Assembly (NCBI RefSeq): GCF_005047355.1
Contig: NZ_SUMC01000018.1
Location: 62,001-126,000 of the forward strand
Source: Actinacidiphila oryziradicis
Lineage (GTDB): Bacteria > Actinomycetota > Actinomycetes > Streptomycetales > Streptomycetaceae
Direction: 5' to 3'
DNA: 64,000 nucleotides
Shown here: positions 8,069-16,016 of the stretch, piece after piece
Layout of the letters: each line of letters starts with the position of its first letter
Numbering within the stretch: the stretch's first letter is position 1
The notes under the pieces: model-generated
What the model saw: the letters and a program-made list of their open reading frames with translations, nothing else
The model's database searches: none
What the model was told of the DNA's origin: nothing
Made by a program: the position numbers and the translations under genes

Positions 8069-8998
8069 CTAGGCGTTGGGCCGTCCGTTGGCGGCAGCGG
8101 CGCGCCTCATCTCTTCGAGCTGCGCGAGCATCGGCATGGGGTCCACGCCGACGCTTCGGGGAAGGAAGTCCGCGATGCGCTCAGGCGTCCAGGGGCCGTC
8201 GCAGGCGTAGGCGGAGCGGAGTTCCCGGGGCTGGGCCCAAACAGCGATCTTGGGTCCGGCGACGGTGTAGACCTGCCCGGTGATGTCGTGGGCGCGCCCG
8301 GAGAGCAGGTAGACGACGAGAGGGGCGACGTCCTCCGGCTCGCCGATTTCGGTGAGTTCGGTTGGCACGCCGGCGGACATGCGGGTGCGGGCGACGGGGG
8401 CGACGCAGTTGGCGGTGACGCCGTAGCGGTGCAGGCCGAGGGCGGCGCTGCGCACCAGGGAGATGATGCCTCCCTTGGCGGCACTGTAGTTGGCCTGGGA
8501 GACGCTGCCCTGGTGGTTGCCGCTGGTGAAGCCGACGAGGCTGCCGGAGCCCTGCTTGCGCATGGCCGCGGCGGCCGCGCGGAAGACGGTGAAGGTGCCC
8601 TTGAGGTGGGTGGCGATGACGGGGTCCCATTCCTCCTCGGCCATGTTGAAGAGCATGCGTTCGCGCAGGATGCCGGCCACGCACACAGCGCCGTCGATCC
8701 GCCCGTATGTGTTGACAGCGGTCGAGACGATGTGCTCGCCGCCCGCCATGGTGGAGACGTCGTCCACCACGGCAACCGCGTCGCCGCCCGACGCGGTGAT
8801 CTCCTTGACCACGGCGGCGGCCACCTCACCGCTGGGCGCACGGCCGTCGACGGCGACCCCGTAGTCGTTGACGACCACGCTCGCGCCCTCCGCCGCGCAA
8901 GCGAGTGCCACCGCGCGCCCGATGCCCCGCCCGGCACCGGTCACGACGACGACTTTCCCGGCCAGAAATTTACCCATGTTGCCCACGTCGTTGCCCAC
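8069..8998 (-). CDS. Short-chain dehydrogenase/reductase
   Basis: 309 residues, classical SDR. The cofactor loop TGAGRGIG is at 20-27 and the catalytic YSAAK has Tyr171 and Lys175. The NDYGV segment after beta-2 resembles the (3R)-hydroxyacyl-CoA dehydrogenase part of multifunctional enzyme type 2 and 17-beta-HSD4-like proteins. Oxidation of a hydroxyacyl-CoA or an alicyclic alcohol is therefore likely. The GTG at 8998 has GGAAGGGG 11 nt upstream; an in-frame ATG at 8977 lacks an RBS. It is the first gene of a four-gene operon, and operator candidate 2 lies 26-42 bp upstream. Confidence 0.92.
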   Translation of the reverse strand: MGNDVGNMGKFLAGKVVVVTGAGRGIGRAVALACAAEGASVVVNDYGVAVDGRAPSGEVAAAVVKEITASGGDAVAVVDDVSTMAGGEHIVSTAVNTYGRIDGAVCVAGILRERMLFNMAEEEWDPVIATHLKGTFTVFRAAAAAMRKQGSGSLVGFTSGNHQGSVSQANYSAAKGGIISLVRSAALGLHRYGVTANCVAPVARTRMSAGVPTELTEIGEPEDVAPLVVYLLSGRAHDITGQVYTVAGPKIAVWAQPRELRSAYACDGPWTPERIADFLPRSVGVDPMPMLAQLEEMRRAAAANGRPNA

Positions 8999-9023
8999 GT
9001 CGCGTCCCGCCCCTTCCAGAGTT

Positions 9024-9040
9024 TCTGACGGACCGTTAGA
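9024..9040. promoter_or_regulatory. Operator candidate 2, TCTGAC-N5-GTTAGA
   Basis: TCTGAC (9024-9029), GGACC, GTTAGA (9035-9040). It sits in the 76-bp divergent promoter between the SDR operon and the cyclase gene, so one bound repressor could switch both. It matches the sites at 1288-1304 and 14262-14278. Confidence 0.75.
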
Positions 9041-9074
9041 TTCAGGATTCTAGGCCTACGACCAGGAGGCGTCG

Positions 9075-10001
9075 ATGCCACTGCCGGCCGAGTTCCACGA
9101 CATCGCGAAGCGCGTCAACAACTGGGGCCGCTGGGGCGCGGCCGACGAGATCGGCACGCTCAACCTCATCACCGACGAAATCGTCCGCGTCGCCGCCGGC
9201 ACCGTCCGCTCCGGACGCCGGATCCCGCTCGCGCTCCCCCTGCGGCAGGACGGCGTGCAGACCGGAATGATCCCGGGCCGGGTCAACCCGCTGCGGACGA
9301 TGGTGGCGCTGAACTTGGAGATGTTCGGCCCCGGCACCGTCGCCACCAATGACGACATAGTGACGATGGGACTGCAGGCCGCCACCCACTGGGACGGCCT
9401 CGCTCATGTCTCGCACTCCGGCCGGATCTACAACGGCCGCCCGGCCGGCACTGTCACCGCCCACGCCGGAGCGGCCTTCAGCGGCATCGCGACGATGACC
9501 ACGCTCACCTCACGCGGCGTACTGCTCGACGTCGCACGTGCCAGGGATCTCGACCGTCTCCCCGGCGGCCACGCCGTCACGCCCGGGGATCTCGACGCCG
9601 CCGAGGAGCTGGCCCGCACCACCGTCCGCGCCGGCGACATCGTGCTCATAAGGACAGGGCAGATGCAGGTGTATCTGGCCGGGGACCCACAGGGCTACGC
9701 GTTTCCGTCGCCCGGCCTTTCGCTGCGGACGCCTGAGTGGTTCCACGCGCGGGATGTCGCGGCAGTCGCCAATGACACGCTCACGTTCGAGATCTTCCCG
9801 CCGGAGGTCGAGGATCTCTGGCTGCCGGTCCACGCGCTCGACCTGGTGGAAATGGGCATGCCACAGGGCCAGAACTGGAACCTGGAAGCGCTGTCGCAGG
9901 CCTGCGCCGAGGCCGGACGGTACGAATTCCTGCTGGATGCCACACCCGAGCCCTTCGTCGGCGCCGCCGGAAGCCCGGTCGCACCGGTGGCGGTGCTCTG
10001 A
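9075..10001 (+). CDS. Cyclase family protein (putative metal-dependent hydrolase)
   Basis: 308 residues. The ATG at 9075 has AGGAGG 5 nt upstream. It belongs to the cyclase/kynurenine-formamidase-like family. The metal-binding region reads ATHWDGLAHVSHSGRIYNG, a variant of the family's HxGTHxDxPxH motif, and the C-terminal ALDLVEMGMPQGQNWNLE is also typical. Members hydrolyse or cyclise amides, lactones and related rings. Here it could open a ring or hydrolyse a cyclic intermediate. It stands alone, divergent from the SDR operon and sharing operator candidate 2 with it. Confidence 0.88.
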   Translation: MPLPAEFHDIAKRVNNWGRWGAADEIGTLNLITDEIVRVAAGTVRSGRRIPLALPLRQDGVQTGMIPGRVNPLRTMVALNLEMFGPGTVATNDDIVTMGLQAATHWDGLAHVSHSGRIYNGRPAGTVTAHAGAAFSGIATMTTLTSRGVLLDVARARDLDRLPGGHAVTPGDLDAAEELARTTVRAGDIVLIRTGQMQVYLAGDPQGYAFPSPGLSLRTPEWFHARDVAAVANDTLTFEIFPPEVEDLWLPVHALDLVEMGMPQGQNWNLEALSQACAEAGRYEFLLDATPEPFVGAAGSPVAPVAVL

Positions 10002-10024
10002 AGAGCGGCTACATGAGCGAGCGG

Positions 10025-10480
10025 CTATGTCAGCGCCGCGGCGGCCTGCGGCGGCACCGAGGTCCCCGGGAGCGCCGAACGGTCGATCTCGCACCAGATC
10101 TGCTTGCCGGCCCCTTCGGGCTGCCAGCCCCAGCGGTCGGCGAGCCCGTCCACCAGCTCCAGGCCGCGGCCACCGGTCTCGTCCCGGTCGGCGTGCCGCT
10201 GCCGGGGCGGGCAGTCGCTGACGTCGGCGACCTCCAGCCGTACCGTGCCGTGATCGACGCCCTGCGCGGCGGACGGGACAAGCATGCGCAGCACAGCCGG
10301 GCAGCCGGTGTGCACAACCGCATTCGTCACAAGCTCGGAGATGAGCAGGATCAGCGTCTCGGCGAGCGGCTCATCCGCCCCTATACCGGAGCCCAGGAGC
10401 CGCGAGCGCGCCCAACGACGGGCCCGCCCCACTTCCGCGGGGTCGGGACCGACCTCAAGTTGAACCTGAAGCACCTGCAC
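10025..10480 (-). CDS. Anti-sigma-type ATP-binding protein (RsbW/HATPase fold)
   Basis: 151 residues. The GHKL ATPase motifs are clear: ISELVTNAVVHT (N box) and ETGGRGLELVDGLADRWGW (G1/G2 region). Small stand-alone proteins of this kind are abundant in Streptomyces and act as serine kinases or binding partners of STAS-domain anti-antisigma factors. No partner lies next to it, but a STAS protein is encoded 7.5 kb away at 17879-18253. It is convergent with the cyclase gene. The long AT-richer region upstream (10481-10920) holds its promoter. Confidence 0.9.
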   Translation of the reverse strand: MQVLQVQLEVGPDPAEVGRARRWARSRLLGSGIGADEPLAETLILLISELVTNAVVHTGCPAVLRMLVPSAAQGVDHGTVRLEVADVSDCPPRQRHADRDETGGRGLELVDGLADRWGWQPEGAGKQIWCEIDRSALPGTSVPPQAAAALT

Positions 10481-10920
10481 CGCTCACACCATCCGAACCG
10501 GCGGACACATCGCCTCGCACATCGACGAGGAGACCACTGAGATCACCGTGTGTGACCTCATCAATACACAGCATGATTGACTCGTAGTCACCCCAACAAG
10601 GGCTTCGGGCATATTCCAGCGCAAAGGAGTATGCGCGGTGCATACTGTGCGGTGCTCTTCACGAGAATTCGAACAACAAAGCCCGGAAGGTGCCCAGTTC
10701 AGACGGGCAGCACACACCGCCGCAGCGGCAGCCACTTTGGCCCCACTGGGATAGTTGCGTCCCAGAACTACTCGCACCCGATGGAGCGTACCCGAGGAGG
10801 ACCCCGACTCCACTGCGTGACAAGTCACACCTCGGACACAACCTGATATCGCCACTTGATCACCACTTATCCGCGATGAATCCGGCACAACGCCAGAAAG
10901 CACCGCATATCACCCATCGC
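10481..10920. other. 440-bp intergenic region, AT-richer than its surroundings
   Basis: No convincing gene. A 62-codon minus-strand frame (10455-10643) and longer frames on both strands have weak codon bias and no good RBS. The region carries several short perfect inverted repeats: TGACT-CGT-AGTCA near 10579-10591, AGTATGC-GCGGT-GCATACT at 10628-10646, and GTGACAAGTCAC near 10817. It probably contains the promoter and operators of the anti-sigma-type ATPase gene. Confidence 0.5.
10628..10646. promoter_or_regulatory. 19-bp perfect inverted repeat, operator candidate
   Basis: AGTATGC-GCGGT-GCATACT, with 7-bp perfect arms and a 5-bp spacer. It lies about 150 bp upstream of the anti-sigma-type ATPase start. 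Its size and symmetry suit a dimeric repressor. No matching second copy was noticed in the window. Confidence 0.45.
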
Positions 10921-11859
10921 CTATCCTGCCGCCCGCGCAGTCGCCCACCCCGTCACCCGGTCGCCCAACTGCTCCGCGAGCATCTCTTCGTACGCGGCCG
11001 CTCCCCCACCCCTCGCCGCCAGCACCCACGCCCGTTTGATGTGCAAATGCACCTCTGCCTCCCAGGTGAACCCCATCCCCCCGCAAACCTGCAGGCAGTC
11101 GCGCGCATTACGAGCCGCCGCCTCGTCCGCCAGGAGCTTCGCCGCAGCCGTCTCGTACCGGTCGCCGGTCACCGCCGCCGCGTACACGGCGGTACGGGCC
11201 AACTCCAGCCGTACGAGCATGTCCGCGCACAAGTGCTTGACCGCCTGGAACGCCCCGATCGGCTGCCGGAACTGCTCACGCGTCCGCGCGTGTTGTACCG
11301 CGATCTCCAGCGTCCGCGCCGCACTGCCCACCTGTTGCGCGGCGGTGAGCAGCACGGCTTCGCCGCTCGCCGGCGCCACTGGGCCGCCCAGTGCGCGGTG
11401 CAGCGGGGTGAGCGGGTCCACCGAGCGGATCGGCTCGGCCGCCTCGTACGACCCGAGTACGTGATCGGCCTCCGCCAGCCACTCGATCAGCTCGCCGTCC
11501 ACGACCGTGACCACCGTTCCGCCGGTAGCCGCACCCGGCACCAGCCCCGCCGCCAGGTGCGTGGCCACCAGAGGGCCGGGCAGCAGGAGCCGCCCGGCCT
11601 CCTCGAACAGCAGCACCGCCTCCGGCGTCCCGAGCGCCGCGCCCCCGGCGGTTTCGGGGAGACGGAGTGAGAAGAAGCCGCCGGCTCCCAGCCCGCGCCA
11701 CAGCGCGCGGTCGAGCCGGGGCGCCGGCCCGCCGCTGGTCCCGGCGGGCGCAGCTTCGGCCAGCGCCTCCCGCAGTCGCTCGGGCGGGAAGAGCCTGGCA
11801 AACATCTCGCGGGCGCCCGCCCGCAGCGCGCTCTGATCGCTGGTGAGCCGGAAGTCCAT
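10921..11859 (-). CDS. Acyl-CoA dehydrogenase, short FadE subunit
   Basis: 312 residues, shorter than the usual ~380. The start ATG is 2 nt after the stop of the preceding FadE gene. Conserved segments are ARTREQFRQPIGAFQAVKHLCADM and CLQVCGGMGFTWEAEVHLHIKRAWVL. A short FadE gene directly behind a long one is the arrangement of the alpha2beta2 acyl-CoA dehydrogenases of actinobacterial steroid and bile-acid side-chain catabolism, where the FAD site is shared between two subunits. I infer that this protein and the next-upstream FadE form such a heteromer. It is the last gene of the amidohydrolase operon. Confidence 0.9.
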   Translation of the reverse strand: MDFRLTSDQSALRAGAREMFARLFPPERLREALAEAAPAGTSGGPAPRLDRALWRGLGAGGFFSLRLPETAGGAALGTPEAVLLFEEAGRLLLPGPLVATHLAAGLVPGAATGGTVVTVVDGELIEWLAEADHVLGSYEAAEPIRSVDPLTPLHRALGGPVAPASGEAVLLTAAQQVGSAARTLEIAVQHARTREQFRQPIGAFQAVKHLCADMLVRLELARTAVYAAAVTGDRYETAAAKLLADEAAARNARDCLQVCGGMGFTWEAEVHLHIKRAWVLAARGGGAAAYEEMLAEQLGDRVTGWATARAAG

Positions 11860-11861
11860 GG

Positions 11862-13058
11862 TCAGCGCTCCTCGGTCCGCCGGTCCGGCCGCCGGTCCGG
11901 CCGCTGTTCCGGCCGCCGGTCCGGCCGCCGGTCCGGACCCCGCCCCGGCCCCTTCGGCAGGCCGAGGATGCGCTCGGCGACGATGTTCTTCTGAATCTGC
12001 GAGGTCCCGGCCGCGATCGTGTACGACAACGACGACAGCCGCCCGGCGGTCCACTCATGTTCGCCGTCCAGCGCCAGCGACGGCCCCAGCACCTCCGCCG
12101 CCGCGTCGTACAGCTCCTGCCGCGCGTGCGAGTAGCGCAGCTTGAACACCGAGCCGCCGACGCCCGGGGCGCCCTGGCTGACGTTCCACTGCGTGAGCCG
12201 CCACAGCACCGAGAACTCCGCGGCCAGCCGCCCCAGCCGCCGCCGCAACGCCACATCGTCCCAGCGGCCGTTCGCCCGCGCCGCCCGCGCCACCTCGCCC
12301 AGCACCCGCCGGCAGCCGACGACCTCGCCGACGAAGGCCGTGCCGCGTTCGAAGGACAGCGTCACCATGGTCACCCGCCAGCCGTCGTTCTCCTCCCCCA
12401 CCCGGTTGGCGGCCGGCACCCGCACCCCGTCCAGGAACACCTCGGCGAATTCGGCCGTCCCGGCGAGGGTACGCAGCGGCCGCACCGTCACCCCTGCCGA
12501 GGACATCGGCAAAGCCAGCCACGAAATCCCCCGGTGCCCCGGGGGGCCGGTCCGCACCAGCAGCTCGCACCAGTCCGCGACCTCCGCGTGCGAGGTCCAG
12601 ATCTTGCTTCCGCTCACCACATACGTGTCCCCGTCCCGCACCGCCCGGGTCCGCAGTCCCGCCAGGTCCGAACCGGCCTCCGGCTCGCTGAACCCCTGGC
12701 ACCACACCTCGTCCCCGCGCAGGATCGGCGGCAGCCACCGCCGTCGCTGATCGGCCGTTCCCTCGGCGGCGATCGTGGGCCCGGCGTGCAGCAGCCCGAC
12801 GAAGTTCGCGCCTGTATAGGGAGCCCCGGCCTGCTCGGTCTCCTCCAGGAAGATCAGCCGCCGTACCGCCGGGGCATCCCAGTGCGCCTCCGCGTACCCG
12901 GCGTCGTACAGCATCCGCTGCCAGCCGGTGTCGTACGCCCGCCGCGCAGGCCAGTCCGCCGGGTCGGGCTTCGGCGGAAGCTTCGGCAGTACCTCACCGA
13001 GCCATGCCCGCAGCCCGTGCCGGAAGGATTCTTCCTCCTCGGTATATGTCAGGTCCAA
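11862..13058 (-). CDS. Acyl-CoA dehydrogenase, long FadE subunit with a repeat tail
   Basis: 398 residues. FAD/substrate motifs WCQGFSEPEAGSDLAGLR and YVVSGSKIWTSHAEVADW are present, as is the C-terminal YTIAAGTSQIQKNIVAERILGLP. The TTG at 13058 overlaps the end of the amidohydrolase gene by 10 bp, indicating coupling. After ILGLPKGP the chain continues with an Arg/Pro/Asp-rich tail (repeating PDRR) encoded by five 12-bp tandem repeats at 11881-11940. The tail is outside the conserved fold and probably arose by slippage. It is likely the partner of the short FadE that follows 2 nt downstream. Confidence 0.92.
   Translation of the reverse strand: MDLTYTEEEESFRHGLRAWLGEVLPKLPPKPDPADWPARRAYDTGWQRMLYDAGYAEAHWDAPAVRRLIFLEETEQAGAPYTGANFVGLLHAGPTIAAEGTADQRRRWLPPILRGDEVWCQGFSEPEAGSDLAGLRTRAVRDGDTYVVSGSKIWTSHAEVADWCELLVRTGPPGHRGISWLALPMSSAGVTVRPLRTLAGTAEFAEVFLDGVRVPAANRVGEENDGWRVTMVTLSFERGTAFVGEVVGCRRVLGEVARAARANGRWDDVALRRRLGRLAAEFSVLWRLTQWNVSQGAPGVGGSVFKLRYSHARQELYDAAAEVLGPSLALDGEHEWTAGRLSSLSYTIAAGTSQIQKNIVAERILGLPKGPGRGPDRRPDRRPEQRPDRRPDRRTEER
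11881..11940. repeat. Five tandem 12-bp repeats (unit CGGTCCGGCCGC)
   Basis: Units start at 11881, 11893, 11905, 11917 and 11929. The third and fifth are diverged. They encode the PDRR-type C-terminal tail of the long FadE. The unit length is a multiple of three, so copy-number change would keep the frame. Confidence 0.85.
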
Positions 13059-14245
13059 CGGTCCGGCTCCAGCCCCAGCATCCGGATGGCGTTGCCGCGC
13101 ATGAGCTTGTAGACGGTCTCGTCGTCCAGCCCCTTCACATGGTCGAGCGCGACCTCCTTGGTGTGCGGGAAGGTCGAGTCGACATGCGGATAGTCGGTCT
13201 CGAAGGTCGCGTTGTCACGCCCGACGACATCGATCGACGCGACCCCGTGCATGTCGCGGAAGAAGCAGCAGAACATCTGCCGGTAGTAGTACGTCGACGG
13301 CGGCTCCGGGATCAGGTCCCGCACCCCGCCCCATGCCCGGTGCTCCTGCCACACGTCGTCGGCGCGTTCCAGGGCGTACGGGATCCAGCCCATCTGCCCT
13401 TCGCTATAAGCGAGCTTGAGCGTCGGGAAGCGCACCAGCACCCCGCTGAACAGGAAGTCCATCATCGACGCCATGGCGTTGTTGAAGCTCAGGCTGGCCT
13501 GCACGGCGGGCGGGGCGTCCGGCGAGGCGGCCGGCATCTGGGACGACGAGCCGATGTGCATGTTGATGACCGTGCCGGTCTCCTGGCAGACGGCGAAGAA
13601 GGGGTCCCAGTACCCGGAGTGGATGCTCGGCAACCCCAGATAGGTGGGGATCTCGCTGAAGCACACCGCCCGCACCGCGCGCGCGGCATTGCGGCGGATC
13701 TCGGCTACGGCAAGCTCCACGTCCCACAGCGGGATCAGGCAGAGCGGGATCAGCCGCCCGCCGCTGTCCCCGCACCACTCCTCGACCATCCAGTCGTTGT
13801 AGGCGCGTACGCAGGCGAGCGCGACCTCTTTGTCATGCGCCTCCGCGAAGGTCTGCCCGCAAAAGCGCGGGAAGGTCGGGAAGCAGAGTGAGCCCTCGAC
13901 ATGGTTGAGATCCATGTCGGCCAGCCGCGCCTTGGGGTCCCAGCAGCCGCGCCGCATCTGCTCGCGGGTGATGCCCTCCAGCGTCATCTCGTCGCGGTCG
14001 AAGCCGACGGCCGCGATGTTCCGCTTGTACGGGAACTTCAGGTCCTCGTAGATCCACCAGTCGGTCGGCGGTCCGTCCGGGTCCATCGTGATCCGGTACT
14101 TCCCGGCGACGTACTCCAGCTCGCCGATCCCGGCGGTGAGCGGCCGCGGGCCCCGTTCGCGGTACTTGGCGGGGAGCCAGGTCTCGAAGAGGTGCGCAGG
14201 CTCGATCACATGGTCGTCGACGCTGATGATCCGGGGCAGTTCCAT
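13049..14245 (-). CDS. Amidohydrolase family protein (ACMSD-like TIM barrel)
   Basis: 398 residues. The ATG at 14245 has GGGGAGG 5 nt upstream. The fold is the amidohydrolase-2 type: SVDDHVIEP near the N-terminus replaces the HxH metal motif with DxH, NMHIGSS supplies a metal His, and ATFETDYPHVDSTFPHT the late Asp. Members include ACMS decarboxylase, gamma-resorcylate decarboxylase and many hydrolases of unknown substrate that occur in actinobacterial catabolic clusters beside FadE genes. Decarboxylation or hydrolytic C-C cleavage is possible. It is the first gene of an operon with two FadE genes, and operator candidate 3 lies 17-33 bp upstream. Confidence 0.9.
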   Translation of the reverse strand: MELPRIISVDDHVIEPAHLFETWLPAKYRERGPRPLTAGIGELEYVAGKYRITMDPDGPPTDWWIYEDLKFPYKRNIAAVGFDRDEMTLEGITREQMRRGCWDPKARLADMDLNHVEGSLCFPTFPRFCGQTFAEAHDKEVALACVRAYNDWMVEEWCGDSGGRLIPLCLIPLWDVELAVAEIRRNAARAVRAVCFSEIPTYLGLPSIHSGYWDPFFAVCQETGTVINMHIGSSSQMPAASPDAPPAVQASLSFNNAMASMMDFLFSGVLVRFPTLKLAYSEGQMGWIPYALERADDVWQEHRAWGGVRDLIPEPPSTYYYRQMFCCFFRDMHGVASIDVVGRDNATFETDYPHVDSTFPHTKEVALDHVKGLDDETVYKLMRGNAIRMLGLEPDRWT

Positions 14246-14261
14246 CGGGCCTCCCCTATTT

Positions 14262-14278
14262 TCTGACTGACCGTCAGA
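14262..14278. promoter_or_regulatory. Operator candidate 3, TCTGAC-N5-GTCAGA
   Basis: TCTGAC (14262-14267), TGACC, GTCAGA (14273-14278), a perfect 6-5-6 palindrome. It lies in the 119-bp divergent promoter of the amidohydrolase operon and the acyl-CoA ligase gene. It is the best of the three copies. Confidence 0.78.
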
Positions 14279-14364
14279 TATAAGGTACGCGTACGACACC
14301 GAACGCGCATCCCCCGAGAAACCGGCGAGCCCACGGACCGTCGGCCGAGGCAGCGGAGGGCCCC

Positions 14365-15951
14365 ATGCCCGCACCCACCCCACCGCACATCCCGCACACC
14401 CGGCGCACCCTTCACACCCCGCGCACTCCGCACGAACTGAGCGCGTCCCCCACCCTCTGGGCCCTCATCGCCGCCCGCGCCGCACTCACCCCGGACGCCC
14501 CCGCCCTCCTGGACACCGACGACCGGCGCCTCACCTTCGGCGGGCTCGCCATCCGCGCCGAGCGCGTCGCCGCCGGCCTGTACGACCTCGGGGCGCGCCC
14601 GGGCACCCGGTTCGCCTGGCAGCTGCCGACCCGTATCGAGTCCGTCGTACTCTCCGCCGCCCTCGCCCGGCTCGGCGCGGTACAGACGCCGGTCATCCCC
14701 ATCTACCGCGACCGCGAGGTCGGTCACATCCTCGGCCACACCCGGCCGGACTTCTTCGCGATACCCGGCCCCGGCACCTGGCGCGGCTTCGACTTCGTCT
14801 CGATGGCCCACCGCATCGCCCTCACCCTGCCCGAGCCGCCGCTCGTCCTCACCGCCTACGACGGGCTCCCCGACGGCGATCCCGCGGTCCTCCCCGCCCC
14901 GCCCGCCGACGACACCGGCACCGCCGTCCGCTGGATCTACTGGACCTCCGGCACCACCTCCGCCCCCAAAGGCGTCCTCCACACCGACCGCAGCCTCATC
15001 GCCGGCGGCGCCTGCCTCGGCCACGCCCTCGACATGCGGCCGGACGACGTCGGCTCGATCGGCTTCCCCTACGCCCATATCGGGGGCCCCGACTACCTCG
15101 TCATGCTGCTCCTCTACGGTTTCCCGGCCCTCCTCGTCGAGCACTTCGCGCTGCCCGACGCGCTCCCCGCCTACCGCCGCCACGGCGTCACCATGGCCGG
15201 CGGCAGCACTGCCTTCTACTCCCTCTTCCTCGCCGAACAGCGCAAGCAGCCCGGCAAGCCCCTCATCCCCACCCTCCGCCTCCTCTCCGGCGGCGGCGCC
15301 CCCAAGCCTCCCGCGCTCTACCACGAAGTCGCCCGCGAACTCGGCTGCCAACTCACCCACGGCTACGGCATGACCGAAGCCCCCATGATCACCATGGGCT
15401 CCCCCCGCGACCCCGCCGACCGCCTGGCCACCACCGAGGGCCGCCCGCCCGCGGGCATGCGACTGCGCTTCGCCTCCGACGGCGAGGTCCTCCTGCACGG
15501 CGAAGCCGTCTGCCACGGCTACACCGACCCGGCCCTCACCGCCGAAGCCTTCGACTCCGACGGCTTCTTCCGCACCGGCGACCTCGGCCGGCTCACCGAA
15601 GACGGCTACCTCGTCCTCACCGGCCGCCTCAAGGACGTCATCATCCGCAAAGGCGAGAACATCTCGGCGAAGGAGATCGAGGAACTCCTCTACGCCCACC
15701 CCTCCGTCGCCGACGCCGCCGTCATCGGCCTGCCCGACCCCGCCCGCGGCGAACGCGTCTGCGCCGTCATCGAGCAGCCTCCCGGCTCCGAACCCCTCGC
15801 CCTCGCCGACCTCACCGCCTACCTGCGCCAGGCGGGCCTCGCCACCCACAAACTCCCCGAGCAGCTCGAAGTAGTCGACGCCCTGCCACGCGGCGGCACC
15901 CTCCGCAAAGTCCTCAAGTACCAACTGCGTGAGCGCTTCGCCAGGTCGTGA
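14365..15951 (+). CDS. AMP-forming acyl-CoA ligase
   Basis: 528 residues of the ANL superfamily. The phosphate-binding loop YWTSGTTSAPKG lies at ~192-203. HGYGMTEAPMI (A5), FRTGDLGRLTEDGYLVLTGR (A7/A8) and RKGENISAKEIEELL follow, and the catalytic C-terminal lysine is in LRKVLKYQL (Lys515). Overall it resembles cyclohexanecarboxylate-CoA and related alicyclic-acid ligases rather than long-chain fatty-acid ligases, an impression from motifs only. It would activate the island's acid substrate with ATP and CoA. It shares operator candidate 3 with the amidohydrolase operon. Confidence 0.93.
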   Translation: MPAPTPPHIPHTRRTLHTPRTPHELSASPTLWALIAARAALTPDAPALLDTDDRRLTFGGLAIRAERVAAGLYDLGARPGTRFAWQLPTRIESVVLSAALARLGAVQTPVIPIYRDREVGHILGHTRPDFFAIPGPGTWRGFDFVSMAHRIALTLPEPPLVLTAYDGLPDGDPAVLPAPPADDTGTAVRWIYWTSGTTSAPKGVLHTDRSLIAGGACLGHALDMRPDDVGSIGFPYAHIGGPDYLVMLLLYGFPALLVEHFALPDALPAYRRHGVTMAGGSTAFYSLFLAEQRKQPGKPLIPTLRLLSGGGAPKPPALYHEVARELGCQLTHGYGMTEAPMITMGSPRDPADRLATTEGRPPAGMRLRFASDGEVLLHGEAVCHGYTDPALTAEAFDSDGFFRTGDLGRLTEDGYLVLTGRLKDVIIRKGENISAKEIEELLYAHPSVADAAVIGLPDPARGERVCAVIEQPPGSEPLALADLTAYLRQAGLATHKLPEQLEVVDALPRGGTLRKVLKYQLRERFARS

Positions 15952-16016
15952 TCGCACTGTGCGGCCCGATGCGGGAAGCTTTGACACCACTGAAGGCAGA
16001 CCGCAGGGAGCGCCGC

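Noticed and set aside
10484..10903. 139-codon minus-strand frame upstream of the anti-sigma-type ATPase
   Set aside because: Weak third-position bias, Cys/Ser/Val-rich composition, no RBS and no recognisable family.
11881..11940. CRISPR-like repeats
   Set aside because: The 12-bp units are contiguous with no spacers and are in-frame coding repeats. The same holds for 24074-24145 and 57053-57115.
1288..14278. KstR or KstR2 operators for a cholesterol-type regulon
   Set aside because: The palindrome arms TCTGAC/GTCAGA do not match the KstR or KstR2 consensus sequences as I know them, and core steroid-ring genes are absent in the window.
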